Assembly (NCBI GenBank): GCA_037176885.1
Contig: JAWWNJ010000011.1
Coordinates: 806,001 to 870,000, forward strand
DNA length: 64,000 bases
From: Favolaschia claudopus
Lineage: Eukaryota > Basidiomycota > Agaricomycetes > Agaricales > Mycenaceae
Reading direction: 5' to 3'
The notes under the pieces were generated by a model. That model saw only the letters and a list, made by a program, of their open reading frames with translations. It did not search any database and was not told where the DNA came from. The translations under genes and the position numbers were made by a program. Positions 33,067 through 44,832 of this stretch are shown here, piece after piece. Within the stretch, counting starts at the first letter, position 1. Each line of letters begins with the position of its first letter.

Positions 33067-35089
33067 TCACATCATGGCCTCCGCCTCCCATTCAACCTTG
33101 TCGCCGCACACCGGGCACATATTTGTACGGTTGTGCACGAAATAATTGCAATTTTCGCAAGGCTTCGCTTCCACCAAGAACCCTGAATTGCGAGCTTTCT
33201 TCCCAGGGACCTTCTGAAGGTTTTCGTCGTACTGCCTCAGCCACCTCCCCCACTGGTTCCGCCACCGCCCCGTCCGTTCCTGCACCGTCCGAGTCGAAAT
33301 CGCCAACACCTTCTGTACCTCCTCCTCCGACGGAGGCGCCCCACCATTGTTCCCGTCAAGGACATCTAGGATCTCCGCCGCCAAATCCTGGAATGAATCG
33401 AGACCAGATCCTAACATCCACCGCGCATCTGCCTCCGTGTACTTGGCCCGCTCATCCCCGTAGTAGTGGTCGTCCACCTCCTCGAACGTGACGGACCAGA
33501 GCGTCCGTGGACCAGCTTCGAAAAGCCGGTGGTCGCGGAAAGAATTGTACCAAAGCAGATTATGTTTGTAGAGTCGCGGCACCGCAAAGTCGTGCATGAA
33601 CTCCTGGTGGTCTTTGGCAGCCGCCGTCATGGCGGCTTTGGCGTCCTCGACTGGCGCAGTGAGCACAGCAGCCGTCAGGTTGGCTGCCCGCCAAGATCCT
33701 GCGATACCAGCGTTGATCCCCGGGGAGATCAGAGGGTTGGTAAAGCCCGCCGTGTTGCCAACGGCCAGCCATCCTTCACCGGCGACGACGGGGCTGCGGT
33801 ACGAAAGCCCCTTTTTGACGAAGTAGGTTCGGCTCTCGTAGTATGAGGGAAGGAGTTCGTAGTTCTCGTTGAGAAGCTTGTCGATGTCGGGGTAGCGCTT
33901 TTTGAAGAAGTTGAATTTCTGCTCTCCCTCGCCGCTGCCGTACGCTGACAAGTCCGCAGGCAGTTTGAAGTCGTCGCGGACAGCCCAGCCGATGGAAGTG
34001 ATACGCTCGAATGGGCAGCCGAAAGTCTCCGAAAGACTGCGCGTAGATGGGAGGTCGTCTGCAGGGACGCCGGCTTCGGCGCTTTTGATTAAATGAGCGC
34101 ACATGTCCATGAGGTTGGCCAGCGGCGCGTGGTGCCACGAAATCAAGCCGATGAACCACCCCCAGCCTTCCGGGAAGCAGAGATGCTTCGTGGCCGGGTA
34201 GTTCCACCCTAGGAGCCGCTCGTCATCGACCTTGCTGTCGTCCTTCGGGCGGAAGTAAGTCCAGTACGAATCGGTGTTCCAGCCGCTGAACTTCTCCCTC
34301 CCGCCGAATTTGGACGTAAGGCGGCGAGAGAAACCCGATGCGTCGCAGACTAGACGTGCATCGACTGTGGTGCCAATCGTATTGGAGGAGTCTTTCAACA
34401 AGACTTTTGGAGCGGAGAATGGTCTGAAAGACGGTGAGTTTCTGCGATCGGAACCAATAACTTAGATGATGCTCACCGAGGCTCTGCGTTCAAGTTCACT
34501 TTGCTCAGACTATCCGCGAGTGGGTCGGCGACGGTGCTGACATCAAAGTCGATCGATACGCCGTGGTAGACGTTGATACCCAGGCTTTGCGCCCACATAG
34601 TCATGAACAGCTCGGACATCCGTCGATCGAGTTGGTACGAGATGTCCAGCCCGCCGATGTCGTGCGCGGTAACCTCGCGACCCTGTTAATTTCACGAACA
34701 GCATTCAGCTTACGAACAGGAAGGAATCAAGTGAACGAGCCGACCTCTTGATCGACACAGTAGAATTGGAGGCCATCTTTCAAAGCAAACAGACGAAGCA
34801 GATAATTGTGTGGAAGGATATCGCCAGTGGTGAAGGTGGAAAAAGGTGAGAGCGTTGATTCCCCGATTTTCTGACAAGGCGAAGGGCTCTTTTCGAAGAC
34901 TTCAATCTTCAAGTCCGGAGAGATGTTCTTCAAATGGATGGCATAGCACAAGCCAAGGATACCACCGCCAGCCACGACAACGTCGGCCTTGCCAGTGAAG
35001 GTCGTCTTGTTGTTGGAGTTGAGTAGCTGAGACTCGGTGAACTCGGGGTGCTGGCGCTGAAGCTCGGTGAAGTGGCGAATGGGATTCAT
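33067..35089 (-). CDS. Flavin-dependent halogenase-like oxidoreductase with C-terminal zinc ribbon
   Basis: FAD-dependent enzyme of the tryptophan-halogenase/monooxygenase superfamily. Exons 35089-34745, 34682-34477 and 34423-33067 join to 635 residues. The dinucleotide-binding loop is VVVAGGGILGLCYAIHLK; next is CQKIGESTLSPFSTF (GE-x-T region with a candidate active-site Lys), then RLVCDASGFSRRL, GWGWFIGLISW in the place of the halogenase WxWxIP motif (Pro replaced by Gly), and the second FAD motif AVGNTAGFTNPLISPGINAG. The last 40 residues hold a zinc ribbon, C-x2-C-x10-C-x2-C (CENC...CPVCG), similar to a rubredoxin knuckle. ATG at 35089 is preferred over 35116 for its better initiation context. 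Whether it halogenates is open. Confidence 0.83.
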
Positions 35090-36479
35090 GGTCGTTATTT
35101 TTTTTGTTCTGGACATTCATGGTTGCATTTTATAAGTACTCACGGCGGAATCCACATAGGGCCCAGATTCTAGAACGCAATCTCCTTGGGTCGATCTAGA
35201 TTCCAAGTTCCCATACGAGGATGCGATGCAATCCCGTAATGTCGGACAGAAGCAGAGATGGAACGAAGCCGCCCGTAGCAAAACCAGAGATGACTTGCCC
35301 GGCTCACGCCGAAATTGAGGGGGATCCCCGCGCAAAAAATCGCGCCAATGTGCATCCAGCAAAAGCGCGTGGTTGTTGCTGTGTAAGCTGGCGATTCTTC
35401 TGCATCCTTCGCGCATGTATCCATAGGGAAAACGTTGGTCAAAATCATCATTAGAATCCTCGATCTCCAACTTTGAAACATTCCTCACACGAACTTCCTT
35501 CGTTCTGCAACGGTCGTCGGCGTCCTCATATGGACTTTGTAACAAGGCTCTGACAGAAATTTTGCACCAATTCCAGGGAGAATGTAATTGAGAGCATGCG
35601 CATGGGGTAGGTCAAGTAATTTCTCACTGGCCTCGTCTCCGGTCGTCCGTTTCACGCTGGGAAGTCCTCAAGAATCAAGAAGTTCGGTGATCGGTCTCGG
35701 GTCATTCTTCCACGTTTGTTTACACCGGACGAGCACTTCACCAGCAAAACGCCGCCCAAAACTTGCATGCGCCGACAGCTGTCGGACGGTCGGCGATTAT
35801 GTTTCTTGCTTTGCGGCAAACCTCTGAAGCCTGAAGCTGTGCTACAGCTTGAACGCTTACAAATGTCAGAAGTCAGAATCCAACATGTTGTGGGCAACGG
35901 CGAGCTGATGCGTCGGTTCATGTTGGAGAGCTGCAAGGTCGCTTGCGAGAGGTCAGCTTCTGAATTTTGTCTCCGAATCTGAGCAATTTTACCGACCAAA
36001 ATCGGGAACTACTAGTGAAACTGCATCATATGGTTCGACCAAGTTGCTGTATAGCTTCTCAGTCCTTGTGCAACGTGCTTCCAAAAATCTCCAACAACAC
36101 TGATTCGGAGCTTAAGTGGGACTTGCTGTAAAAGGACACGATGGACCTCCAACGGACGTCGGGAGCACTCGGGTATAATTATGACCTGTCAACATCGACG
36201 GACTCCGAGTCGGATTTGCGGGAATTTCTATTAGCGAGGTCATCTCAGCACTGTGTTAGGTAAAGGCGAATTAGAGTTGTGTACCTTCCTTCAAGTTGAT
36301 ATTTTGTTTGAATACTTGGCAAAATTCACCTTGTCAAGCACCCCCGTCCGACCGGAAATTGTGAGATTCACCAAACTGGATGTGTATTGCGGGTTGTTCA
36401 TCGTATGCAGGATAATAATTTATTCCAAGGCACAAACTTTTCGCCTTGTGCAAACTCATCCTAAATGATCATTTGAATC
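35090..36479. other. Intergenic, no gene supported
   Basis: About 1.4 kb upstream of the flavoprotein. Frames of up to 140 residues exist on the minus strand but show no family motifs and no splice pattern. It includes the flavoprotein promoter. Confidence 0.4.
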
Positions 36480-38070
36480 AGATTAATCTGTCAAATCTGA
36501 GCGCGGGCGAGACTCTTCTGACGATCCAGAACCCTCCGAGACTTGGTGTTCACAACGGTGCTGCGCGGTCGAAAGGATCAATATATTGGGCCGAATGGGT
36601 ATGGACTGCGACAATTTCTTATATTGAACTTGGACCGCTAAGAACTTGCGTTCAGTTGAGCAAATGTGCCGGGCCGGGTGCTGTCTTGGTGCTGTCCAGA
36701 GTGTCCAGAGAGTGAAGGATCTGGACCAGACCGACTGTGCGAAACCGGGATTTCCGTCGGATCTTCTCCTGCTCGTTGAATTCTTCAAGTCATTGCCAGT
36801 ACCTATCATAGGCGGCTCGGCATTCCGCAATTGAATCGCCTTTGAAAGATATCCAACACCGAAAGCCCAATACGTGCAGAATGGAATAATTATCCCGTCG
36901 TCTGAAGCAAGCGACGTTTGGCTCGAGCAGAGAACCCGCAAAATGCTATCCTCGAACACGGTTGAGATCTTTGCAACAAGGAACGACGTCGAAAAATGTG
37001 ATAAGGCTCGGCGGTGAACCGATAACCTCGCAAATCAATCTTTCTTGGCCAACTACTGGACACTGACGAGCCGGCCTCAGAATCCGAGCAACTGCCACGA
37101 GAAACGAATCGCGATGCTGCCTAGTAGAGTCGACACAAAAGGAACCAATGAGGCTGCTGCCCGCGGGCCCAGAATCCAACAGCACCCGTATGCGTACGCG
37201 AGGGCGCTAACCAGGCGGTTGTTGTCCGAAAACTGACTCGAGAAGATCCTTTTACGACCATTGCAAAGCGATGAGGTCTCGATCCGACGATATACAGGCA
37301 CGCGAGGTCCTCGGAATCGGGTCAAGATGCGAGCGAAGGATACATTCACGGTGCTTGAACGACACAAGAAGTTGCACTGATTCCTAGACAAAAATTCCAA
37401 GGCACCCCACCGTTTGATCCGAATCGGTTTGTTTCCCTCCCCGACAACTTTGATGGTTGGCTTTGACAATTTCAACGGCGATTCCTGAAGCTGCTCTGCG
37501 TCCTGACTCCTGAGCATGAAATCGACTGAGCTCACTAGCCGAAGAATTAAGCCCTTTGGTACATCGCATCCGTTATACGCGCGCTTCAGTTCGAGTGAAT
37601 CACTGAACAGCCGAGAGCACGACATGACACAGTAGGCGTTTTTTGATCTACGCGAGCGCACCAGCGCTGCGAACGGAGCGAGAGTGGATGTTGAAGCCGC
37701 GGAAGAGGATAGCAGCTGCAATGGAATTTCGAGTGGATTCTGAAAACAATCAGACTTCCTCCTCGCCGAGCAATGAGCACGTCGGCCTTCAGTAATGGGG
37801 AGATGACTCCAAGGGAGGAAAATAGCAGCGAAATCGACCGTATGGCCAGCACGGAGCTTCAGGCTTTCCCACTCCATTCCTGCTACATTCAGCTGGTTGA
37901 CCGAGTTGGCGATTTCGTCGAGGGATACCGGGCGCTAAATCCAAAGAAGCCTCCATCGAGGAAGCTGAGCCAGCCCAACCAGATTGGGGACTTGAAACAT
38001 ACTCGGGAACAGACGCCGTCGAGGTAAGCCTCCACTTTCCTTTCGGCGCTTGAGCAGCTTTGAACCCACA
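36480..38070 (-). pseudogene. Decayed gene of unknown family
   Basis: The minus strand carries protein-like pieces in shifting frames: LDEIANSVNQLNVAGMEWES (near 37.9 kb), TKGLNSSASELSRFHAQESG and the 266-residue open frame at 37077-37877, and at the far end DSIAECRAAYDRYWQ, a stop, then LEEFNEQEKIRRKSRFRTVG and LVQILHSLDTLDSTKTAP (about 36.65-36.83 kb). No GT..AG chain reads through them all. The last pieces look convincingly protein-derived but contain an in-frame stop. The family was not recognised. It could alternatively be a highly intron-rich gene that I cannot assemble. Confidence 0.35.
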
Positions 38071-38792
38071 TTACTCATGGATTCTTCACCTAAGTGAGAT
38101 TGCTGACAGACTGAGAAGGCGCGCCGCGCAGGCTCAGGCATGATCGGAATTTGGATGGTCCCGCCGAATTTGTCCTATGAAAACTGCGGACGATACTAGC
38201 AGAAAAAGAGCTTGAAGCGAGGTGAATATGGTCGTCGAGACTCATGTTCCACGATGGCAGATGCGAAGTTCAAGCAGCTTCAAGTTGATCATTGAGCGGA
38301 ACGAGATCCGGGCGAAATTTGAGGCGTCTCCTCCCCTTTTTCAGAAATACCAGTATATTATGACCTCGCTGCGTTTCTGGCAATGAACAGACAATTTGAG
38401 TGGGTCGAAACTGAGGTCCCACAAGCGGTGGATTTGGTGTAGTTCCGAGTCGTTGCGAGTCAAAGGGGCATGTCACAAGCGTTACACCTTCAAAATCAAA
38501 TGAGACCAAATTGTGACTCAAACTCCTTTTCACAAACCCCACAGCAGACTCAAGGCCGCGACGCTCGTTACGCACAGAACTTCACCGTTCACATTCACGA
38601 GCGGGCCAAGGTCTGAGTATTTTAGTCCCCCTCGATTGGCCCCAGCGGGGCCCAGCTTTAATAGCTGAGCGACGTATCAGAAAACCACCTTTTCTTCTAC
38701 CGTCTCAAGGATCTTCTTCTGAAGTGAGAGCTCGAAGTATTGGTTTGGAACTTGTCGCGGGGATCGGGCGGTGTCTCTAGCCTTGCTCTTCC
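38071..38792. other. Intergenic, no gene seen
   Basis: About 720 bases with no supported gene. A TTTAATAG-type AT-rich motif at 38656-38663 lies about 130 bases before the next small open frame and could be part of a promoter. Confidence 0.35.
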
Positions 38793-39125
38793 ATGTTTCT
38801 CTATCGGCGCCCAAGGTGTTCTCTTCGGAGAATGCGGAGAGGGGTCCCGGGGCTACTACCCATTCTCCTCTTCATCGTTCATTACGATCTTGCATGCGTC
38901 GCGTCGAAGCGTACCTCTACTGCTGCGCCTTTAACGGCCGGCCCTGTTTCAGCCAATTCAAAACCTGGACATCTACGCTCAACCTCGTCGCCTGATAACT
39001 GGCATGTACACTGCTCCGCTCGTACGCGGCCGCATCTACCTATTGCATCTACTTCAAGCAGCCTGTACCTTGGTCCGGAGCACCAGGAGCGGGTCCGAGA
39101 ACCCAAAGGCGACAGGATGCTATGA
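38793..39125 (+). CDS. Small putative protein, unverified
   Basis: Open frame of 110 residues. After a basic start (MFLYRRPRCSLRRMRRG) a hydrophobic segment GLLPILLFIVHYDLACVAS could be a signal peptide or membrane helix, followed by a Ser/Thr/Pro-rich tail. No family recognised. It may be part of a spliced gene running to about 39.4 kb or simply a chance frame; the upstream AT-rich box is the only support. Confidence 0.22.
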   Translation: MFLYRRPRCSLRRMRRGVPGLLPILLFIVHYDLACVASKRTSTAAPLTAGPVSANSKPGHLRSTSSPDNWHVHCSARTRPHLPIASTSSSLYLGPEHQERVREPKGDRML

Positions 39126-39905
39126 CGTTCACGCGATGTTCGGTGTACGAGGAGAGGCATGGGCTTTGGAACGAGGCAGAAGACACCGTCCTTTAGTGCA
39201 CTTCGCGGCACATGGCTTGCGCACCGTCTCGCGAACGGTTAGCAGTCGTGTAACTCGATTCAGACTACTCTTTGTCTGCTGTGGTTCACACAATTTTTTC
39301 CTTCTCTGTCTCTTCGGAGATGTCTCGCCCTTCTGTGTGCTTATGCACGGTACGTCTTTTTATACCGGGTTTATGCTGAAACTCATCTGGGTCGACAGAA
39401 ATCATGACACAGTTTGTGAGTGCAATTTCTTTACATGAGCCCTCATATGTATGCCTCCTTTTGCCCGTTCCTTGTGCATTTATGTTTCGGTCTACTTGTA
39501 ACCCTATCGATGGCTCGTCCCAAATTTTCCTGTATACATCGGTCGTAACTACAAAATTATGTACTGCAGCGAGTCATTGGAGCATCTTCTTGGTCAAAAG
39601 CGCTCGAACTTTCCCTTGACTTTCTGGTTCAGACGTCTGGCCTGCAATTGGTCGAGTTGTAGCAGAGGTCGCAGGGTTTTGTCTTATCAGACATGGTTTG
39701 TAACCACGAAAGCACAGTATATACTGCAGCGGATTCTTGGAGCAATGGCCGGCGGAATCCTTTATAATCAGCATCGTTTCACGCTTTCAATCGAAAGCAG
39801 CTCTCAATCTGCGTCGGTCAACGCAGACTTCAAACCTCGGTGCAGTAATACAAAAACATGATCTTCAAAGTACAATGATATACAAATGCTAGCACGGTCC
39901 CCATT
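39126..39905. other. Intergenic, 3' flank of FYV10
   Basis: About 780 bases, T-rich on the plus strand, with no supported gene. Short frames such as one starting MSRPSVCLCT near 39.33 kb could not be spliced into anything recognisable. Confidence 0.4.
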
Positions 39906-41512
39906 CTACGAAATATACACTCTCCGCAGTGCGGAAAACTTGCAAGTAGCCTTACTCCTCGGGCACGTCACCACCCCATCGTTTTTCAGAGACATCTCCT
40001 CCATAGCCTGTAATTCATCCATCGCATCAACAAACAACTTCCCTCAGATCAGAACAGACAAATAACAGCACTTACCTCTCTGGAATAAACATACCCCGTA
40101 TCCGGGAACGCCAGCGGCATATTATCCGCGTCCATAATCTTTCCCGTAATGTAGCACACGATCGTGGAGTTGGCGTGGTGGCTGAAGGGGACCTCTTCTG
40201 CGAGCTTCCCGAATCCCAGTTGCCCTGCCGTAGAGGTAGAAGTGGAAGCGGAGCCAGAGGGCGTGCCGACATCGCCGTCACATACGGGACAGTCGACATT
40301 CTTGGAGGCGGGTGCGTAGCAGGCGGGGAGCTTGAGGGAGGCGAGGCCGGCGTAGAGGCTGAGGTGGAGGAGGGGCTCGGTGGGGAGGGTGTTGAGGGAG
40401 TAGATTGCGAGGCGGAAGGAGTGAGTGAGGCTTGGCCAGCGGGCGGGGTCGTAGAGGCGCTGGGAGGGTGTTGGGTTGACAACACATAGAGGATTCGGAA
40501 GAGAGGAAGAGAGATGTACCTTGTATCGCCCATATGATGTGTCCGGACGGACGGCAAGCAAGGTGATGGCTTGTTGGATCTGGTCGAGGTGGGTTTCGTG
40601 CCACGGTGCGATGTACTTTTTCGAGTAGTCGATGGCTTCTTGGCGTCGGCCGGCTCTGGCGAGCTCGATGTATTCTTGGAGGCGGAGGTCGAACTCGAGA
40701 GTGCTCTGAGGTAGGTAGTGAATGAGCGTTGGAATGAGGTGAGAGGCTTTGTAGTCTTTGTACTCAGTACATACCTTCATCTTCCGGAGCGCGGTCTTGT
40801 TTTCGCTACACCATGCTAGAGCTTCGGTGCAGCTGTGGCGGCCAAGAGCGCTTTCTATTCGCTTGATGTCGCTGAAGAGGTCGATGTCGACTAACGTCTG
40901 AGATACCATGAGAAAGGATATCAAACAAACGGCATAGCGAAAACAGCGTACCTCGATATGCTTTTCTTTGGCAATCATTCTGGCCGTCCTCTCTTTGCCA
41001 TTTCGGAGTGCCCAGTCGACAAGCCAGCGATCTAATCGTGTATCTGCCCAGCGACCAAACTCGGGATCACTGGGCGTCGGGATCGTCTCGATTGTGGCCA
41101 GGTGTTGTAGCCTTTCGCGAATGACATCTTGTGTTGGTTTACCGGATGATTCTTGAAGGTCCGATAACTGAATAAGGTTGTGAACTCAGGGAAACGAGAT
41201 GTAGGCACGCGAGCCAACCTTGCGCTTGAGGTTCTCCACCGTCGAGATCATAGCGTCAATCGATTGAATGGCGGTATCTGAGCTAACGGAGGTAGATGAG
41301 GATTGCTTGGCTAGGTCTCCAGCTGTGGCCTGGACGGCTTTGAGGTCGCGCTCGACATGTCTTTGGGATGTGCGGAACACTTTGCGGTAGTTCTCGTATG
41401 GAACCTGGGTAGAATTGAAGAAGAGTTGTTATCCCAAGTAACCAAGATAGCATACCCGAGCGAAAGGCTGCTCGAATAGTAACACTCCGTCGACGTTGAG
41501 CTTGTTCGCCAT
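39906..41512 (-). CDS. FYV10: GID/CTLH E3 ubiquitin ligase subunit Fyv10/Gid9 (MAEA)
   Basis: RING-like subunit of the GID/CTLH ubiquitin ligase, which in yeast destroys gluconeogenic enzymes when glucose returns. MANKLNVDGVLLFEQPFAR begins at 41512; VPYENYRKVFRTSQRHVERD follows. The LisH motif is RWLVDWALRNGKERTARMIA, the CTLH/CRA part spans DLFSDIKRIESALGRHSCTE, ALAWCSENKTALRKMK, FDLRLQEYIELARAGRRQEA and ARWPSLTHSFRLAIYSLNTL. The degenerate RING has CPVCDGD, FSHHANSTIVCYITGKIMD and, in the last exon after an intron, AMEEMSLKNDGVVTCPRSKA and FSALRRVYIS to a stop at 39906. Domain order and length match MAEA orthologs. Confidence 0.92.
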
Positions 41513-41804
41513 GAAAGTCAGAGACAACGAGTAGATTCGGGCCGTCTTCCGATTTTCGGTCATCTTCGGTCTTTGTACTTTCTCAACTTGCACTTTGCCC
41601 TCAACCATACCTCAAGTCTCTAAGTGCTTCGACGCGTCTAGCTTGGCTCTTGTACGATGCGGCTTACAAAAACATTAATGCTCCAATATTATTACTGTTC
41701 TACACGTTCGCGGGAGTGGCTCGATCATGGATCATGGTCCCTAAATTATGTTCCCCCTCGCCGCTCCTTTCGTCTTGAACCCCCTTTCACTCTCTTGTTC
41801 TTCA
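41513..41804. promoter_or_regulatory. Short divergent promoter, FYV10 / lyase
   Basis: 292 bases separate the two start codons, so both promoters overlap or adjoin. AT-rich sequence lies at 41670-41700. No specific factor site was recognised. Confidence 0.5.
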
Positions 41805-43281
41805 ATGTCGCCCGCTCTTACCCTCACATCCACTACCGAACTATGGAGTAGCGCCTCCAGCATCGCCTCTGTCAAAGCTCGCGCCAGTTACTACAATCCG
41901 CGTCTTGAGCCTCAAAACTATCATACCGATGGGCGAGCGTTTTCTACCAATCCCGCGACTCGCCTTCGTCAGATGCTCGCTCGTCCTGGTATCATTGTAC
42001 ACATTCTTTTGCCTGTTTCATATCACCAGTAGGTGACCCCAAATCCTTAGGTCGCACCTGGAATCTGCGACGGAATCAGCGCCCGCTGTGCTAGAGAGGC
42101 TGGCTTCGAGTGCCTTTACCAGAGGTTTTTTTGTTCCGGTAATCACCCTGTGTGCATTATCTTACCACGCTCAACGCAGCGGTGCCGCTACAACAGCCTC
42201 TGTAGGGACAAGTCGTTTTCTGCTTCACCCCTTTATTGATCTCCACTCGCAGCGGTTAGGACAACCAGATCTGGCCATTGCGACTCTCAACGACTTCTCT
42301 GAGGCACGTCCTACCTCTGCCATTCAGCAATGCATATCGATCTGACGCTGATAATAGGCAGCCGAGATGGTTTGCGGTCTGGACCCTACACTCCCGGTCA
42401 TCGCAGACGCAGATACTGGGCACGCCTCTCCCCTTGACAATGAAGAAATCAACCTGACTCGCACATATGCCCACAGCTTCGGCGGCCCCATCAACATTGC
42501 TCGCACCATAACAAAATACGCCCGCGCCGGCGTCGCCGCCCTGCACATCGAAGACCAAGTCCAAACCAAACGCTGCGGCCACCTCACCGGCAAGCAAATC
42601 GTCCCCCGCGAAGAATTCGTCACCCGCATCCGCGCCGCCGTCGCCGCGCGCGACGCGATCCCCGGCGATAGCGACCTCGTCATCATAGGGCGAACGGATT
42701 CCGCACAGGTGCTGGGGATGGACGAGGCGCTCTTAAGGTTGAAGTTGGCGGCGGATGCGGGGGCGGATGCGCTTTTCATTGAGGGGGTGAAGTCGATTCA
42801 ACTGCTTGAGCTTACGGTTAAGACTTTGGCTCCGAAGCCCGTGCTTGTGAATGTCATATCTGGCGGGTTGACTCCGAGTTTCACTTCTAAAGGTACGGAC
42901 GGTGTGTCGTGTTTCCAGCGGTTGTGTTGATACATTGTGTCGCTCAGAGGCCGAAGCTGTAGGCGCAAAAATCATTAGTATGTTCTCATTATCTACTATC
43001 TTTTGATCCGCTGAATCTCTGCTTTCAGTCTTCTCATTAGCGTCCTGCGTCCCTATGGTGCATGCGCTCAGAACCGCTATGAAGTCGTTGCGGGAGACAG
43101 GCACTGACTTCGCTGCGGCACAAGGCATGGGGCCAAAGGAATTCTTCGAAGTTATGGGTAGGTTCCCAATTTGAATTTTACAGTCAATAGTTGTCGGGAT
43201 CTCACCTGCGATTGAATAGGATTGCGCGACGCCGTGGAATTAGACGCGAAAGCGGGGGGAACGTCGTTCAACTCCATTTGA
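41805..43281 (+). CDS. Isocitrate lyase/PEP mutase superfamily protein
   Basis: Mg-dependent (beta/alpha)8 lyase of the PEP mutase/2-methylisocitrate lyase-like superfamily, cleaving or forming a C-C or C-P bond next to a carboxylate. From MSPALTLTSTTELWSS, exons read TRLRQMLARPGIIV, VAPGICDGISARCAREAGFE, SGAATTASRLGQPDLAIATL and NDFSEAPEMVCGL, then PVIADADTGHASPL (metal-binding DAD), GVAALHIEDQVQTKRCGHLT with the catalytic KRCGH, SDLVIIGRTDSAQVLGMDEA, AGADALFIEGVKS, and EAEAVGAKIII. The protein ends LDAKAGGTSFNSI at 43281. ATG 41805 is chosen; 41748 would add 19 residues. The substrate is unknown. True glyoxylate-cycle isocitrate lyase is longer, so this is a short paralogous type. Confidence 0.88.
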
Positions 43282-43756
43282 GGATTGGGTAATGGGGTAC
43301 ACTTAGATCTAGATTGTAGAATAATTGTAGATGGGGGCGGAGTAGATTTCAGACTAACTACAGCGTATCTCATCCTTTCCTTCATCATTACATATACTGT
43401 CTTTTCGCGTTTCGTACACATACAAGGGTTCGCTTTTGGCATATTTTAGGCTCGAAATTTGTTCGGTAGTTCAGAGTTCGGACGTACTCCGAAAAGAAAT
43501 ATCTAAATCTGCACACTCATTTCTATCTGGACCAGTCCTAGCGCCGTAGATTGGGCATCGAAATCTACGTACTTTTACCTTCATTCTCCCACTCCAACTC
43601 TGTTCTCTGTGGCGCACATTCTCGTGCAGTTGTGTACAAAATACTTGCGAAAAACTCATTCGTCACGCCGGCGGTACCTGAGCTCAACTTTCGCTCGCAT
43701 GAAGGATCCGGAACGTGAACTGCGTCTGCCCTTGCGACGGAGGTGCCCCGAAATTA
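43282..43756. other. Intergenic, no gene seen
   Basis: About 475 bases downstream of the lyase. No motif-bearing frame or repeat recognised. Confidence 0.4.
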
Positions 43757-44030
43757 GAAAACTTTCACTGTGGAACCCTGGAAGTCTGAAAGGAATCGAG
43801 GCCGGGCGGCAACCGGGCCACCCAACATTCAACAATCGCGCATTGCCAATGCGGGCCTGCAACGGCCTCCGTGTGGACTTAGTCTTGCCCCCCCCCCCGC
43901 TCCTCCGATCCGTATTAGTACTAGTGGTCGTCCACCCAAACTCGGAGACGACAGCCTAGGAGACGACCATACTAATGGCGTTCTCGAGCTTGCCTCGAAC
44001 GCGAAAAGAATTGTGCCTGATACGGTGTGA
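43757..44030 (+). CDS. Putative C-terminal exon, unknown protein
   Basis: After a possible acceptor (AATTAG at 43751-43756) a frame reads TVEPWKSERNRGRAATGPPN, IQQSRIANAGLQRPPCGLSL, a Pro-rich stretch and RISTSGRPPKLGDDSLGDDH to a stop at 44030. Its composition is that of a disordered protein tail rather than random sequence, but no upstream exon could be joined and no family is recognised. Confidence 0.22.
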
Positions 44031-44832
44031 AGCCGCGGAAGCAATCGCGATGAAGTTGTGAACTGTCTGAATGTATGGATGTACATATGTCTTGGAGTCT
44101 CTGTTTGCTGCCTGCGCATCGTACGACGTAGATCACTGCTGTCTGGATTCTGTCTGGATGTTCGTTAAAAATCCTAAACCGATATATTCTCTGAGAGAGT
44201 CTAGATCTTGTCGAGTTCGACGTTGAAAAATACGGCCGCCGGGCACGCTTGGCCATTCCGAGCTGAAGTGATGGTACAGAGGCAAAGGACGTTCTCGGGA
44301 CGTTCGGATGTTTTCGGCGAAGGATTCTTCGGATCGGATAGGATACTACAGTCTAGAGTAGATACCAAGATAGTTGTAGGCGCTAGGTGGTCGCAACCTG
44401 AGTGGCTCCAAGTTAAAGATGGCACTAAGGCTGCACTGAACAGCTTTCAATTCAAAGGCAACCCTCTGCACGTATAAGAAATGGAATCAAGCACAGAAAG
44501 ACTAAGAAAGTGATCTTTTGCCGCCTTCAGTCAAGAATCAAGATCAATGAAGTCTTCCTCTCTCGCCGAGTCAGCCGTTACAGTTGACATGGTGGACATC
44601 GCAGCGGATTGCACGGCCAGGAATAGAGTGGATTGCAGCGCTGAGCCGGCGACGAGTAGATTTTGCTGTTTTTCGATCAAGAGGGTTTTCGTAGTGAATT
44701 GCCGATTCGCAGCCGACCCGGCCCATCAGTAGTGGATGATTGCATCTGCACCCAGAAAAAAATCATGTTCAGGCCCAAAATCCTCTTCTCGCAATCAACT
44801 CCTCTCGCTCTCGTCAATGACAGACCAACAAA
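44031..44832. other. Intergenic, 3' flank of PIG-S gene
   Basis: About 800 bases without a supported gene. Short frames on both strands have no motifs. Confidence 0.4.

Noticed and set aside
28888..35089. A full secondary-metabolite gene cluster
   Set aside because: No polyketide synthase, NRPS or terpene synthase is present; only two tailoring-type enzymes, so a classical cluster is not supported.
37077..37877. A 266-codon open frame on the minus strand
   Set aside because: No family motif, no promoter or splice support, and better protein-like pieces occur in other frames of the same region; treated as part of a decayed gene rather than an intact CDS.
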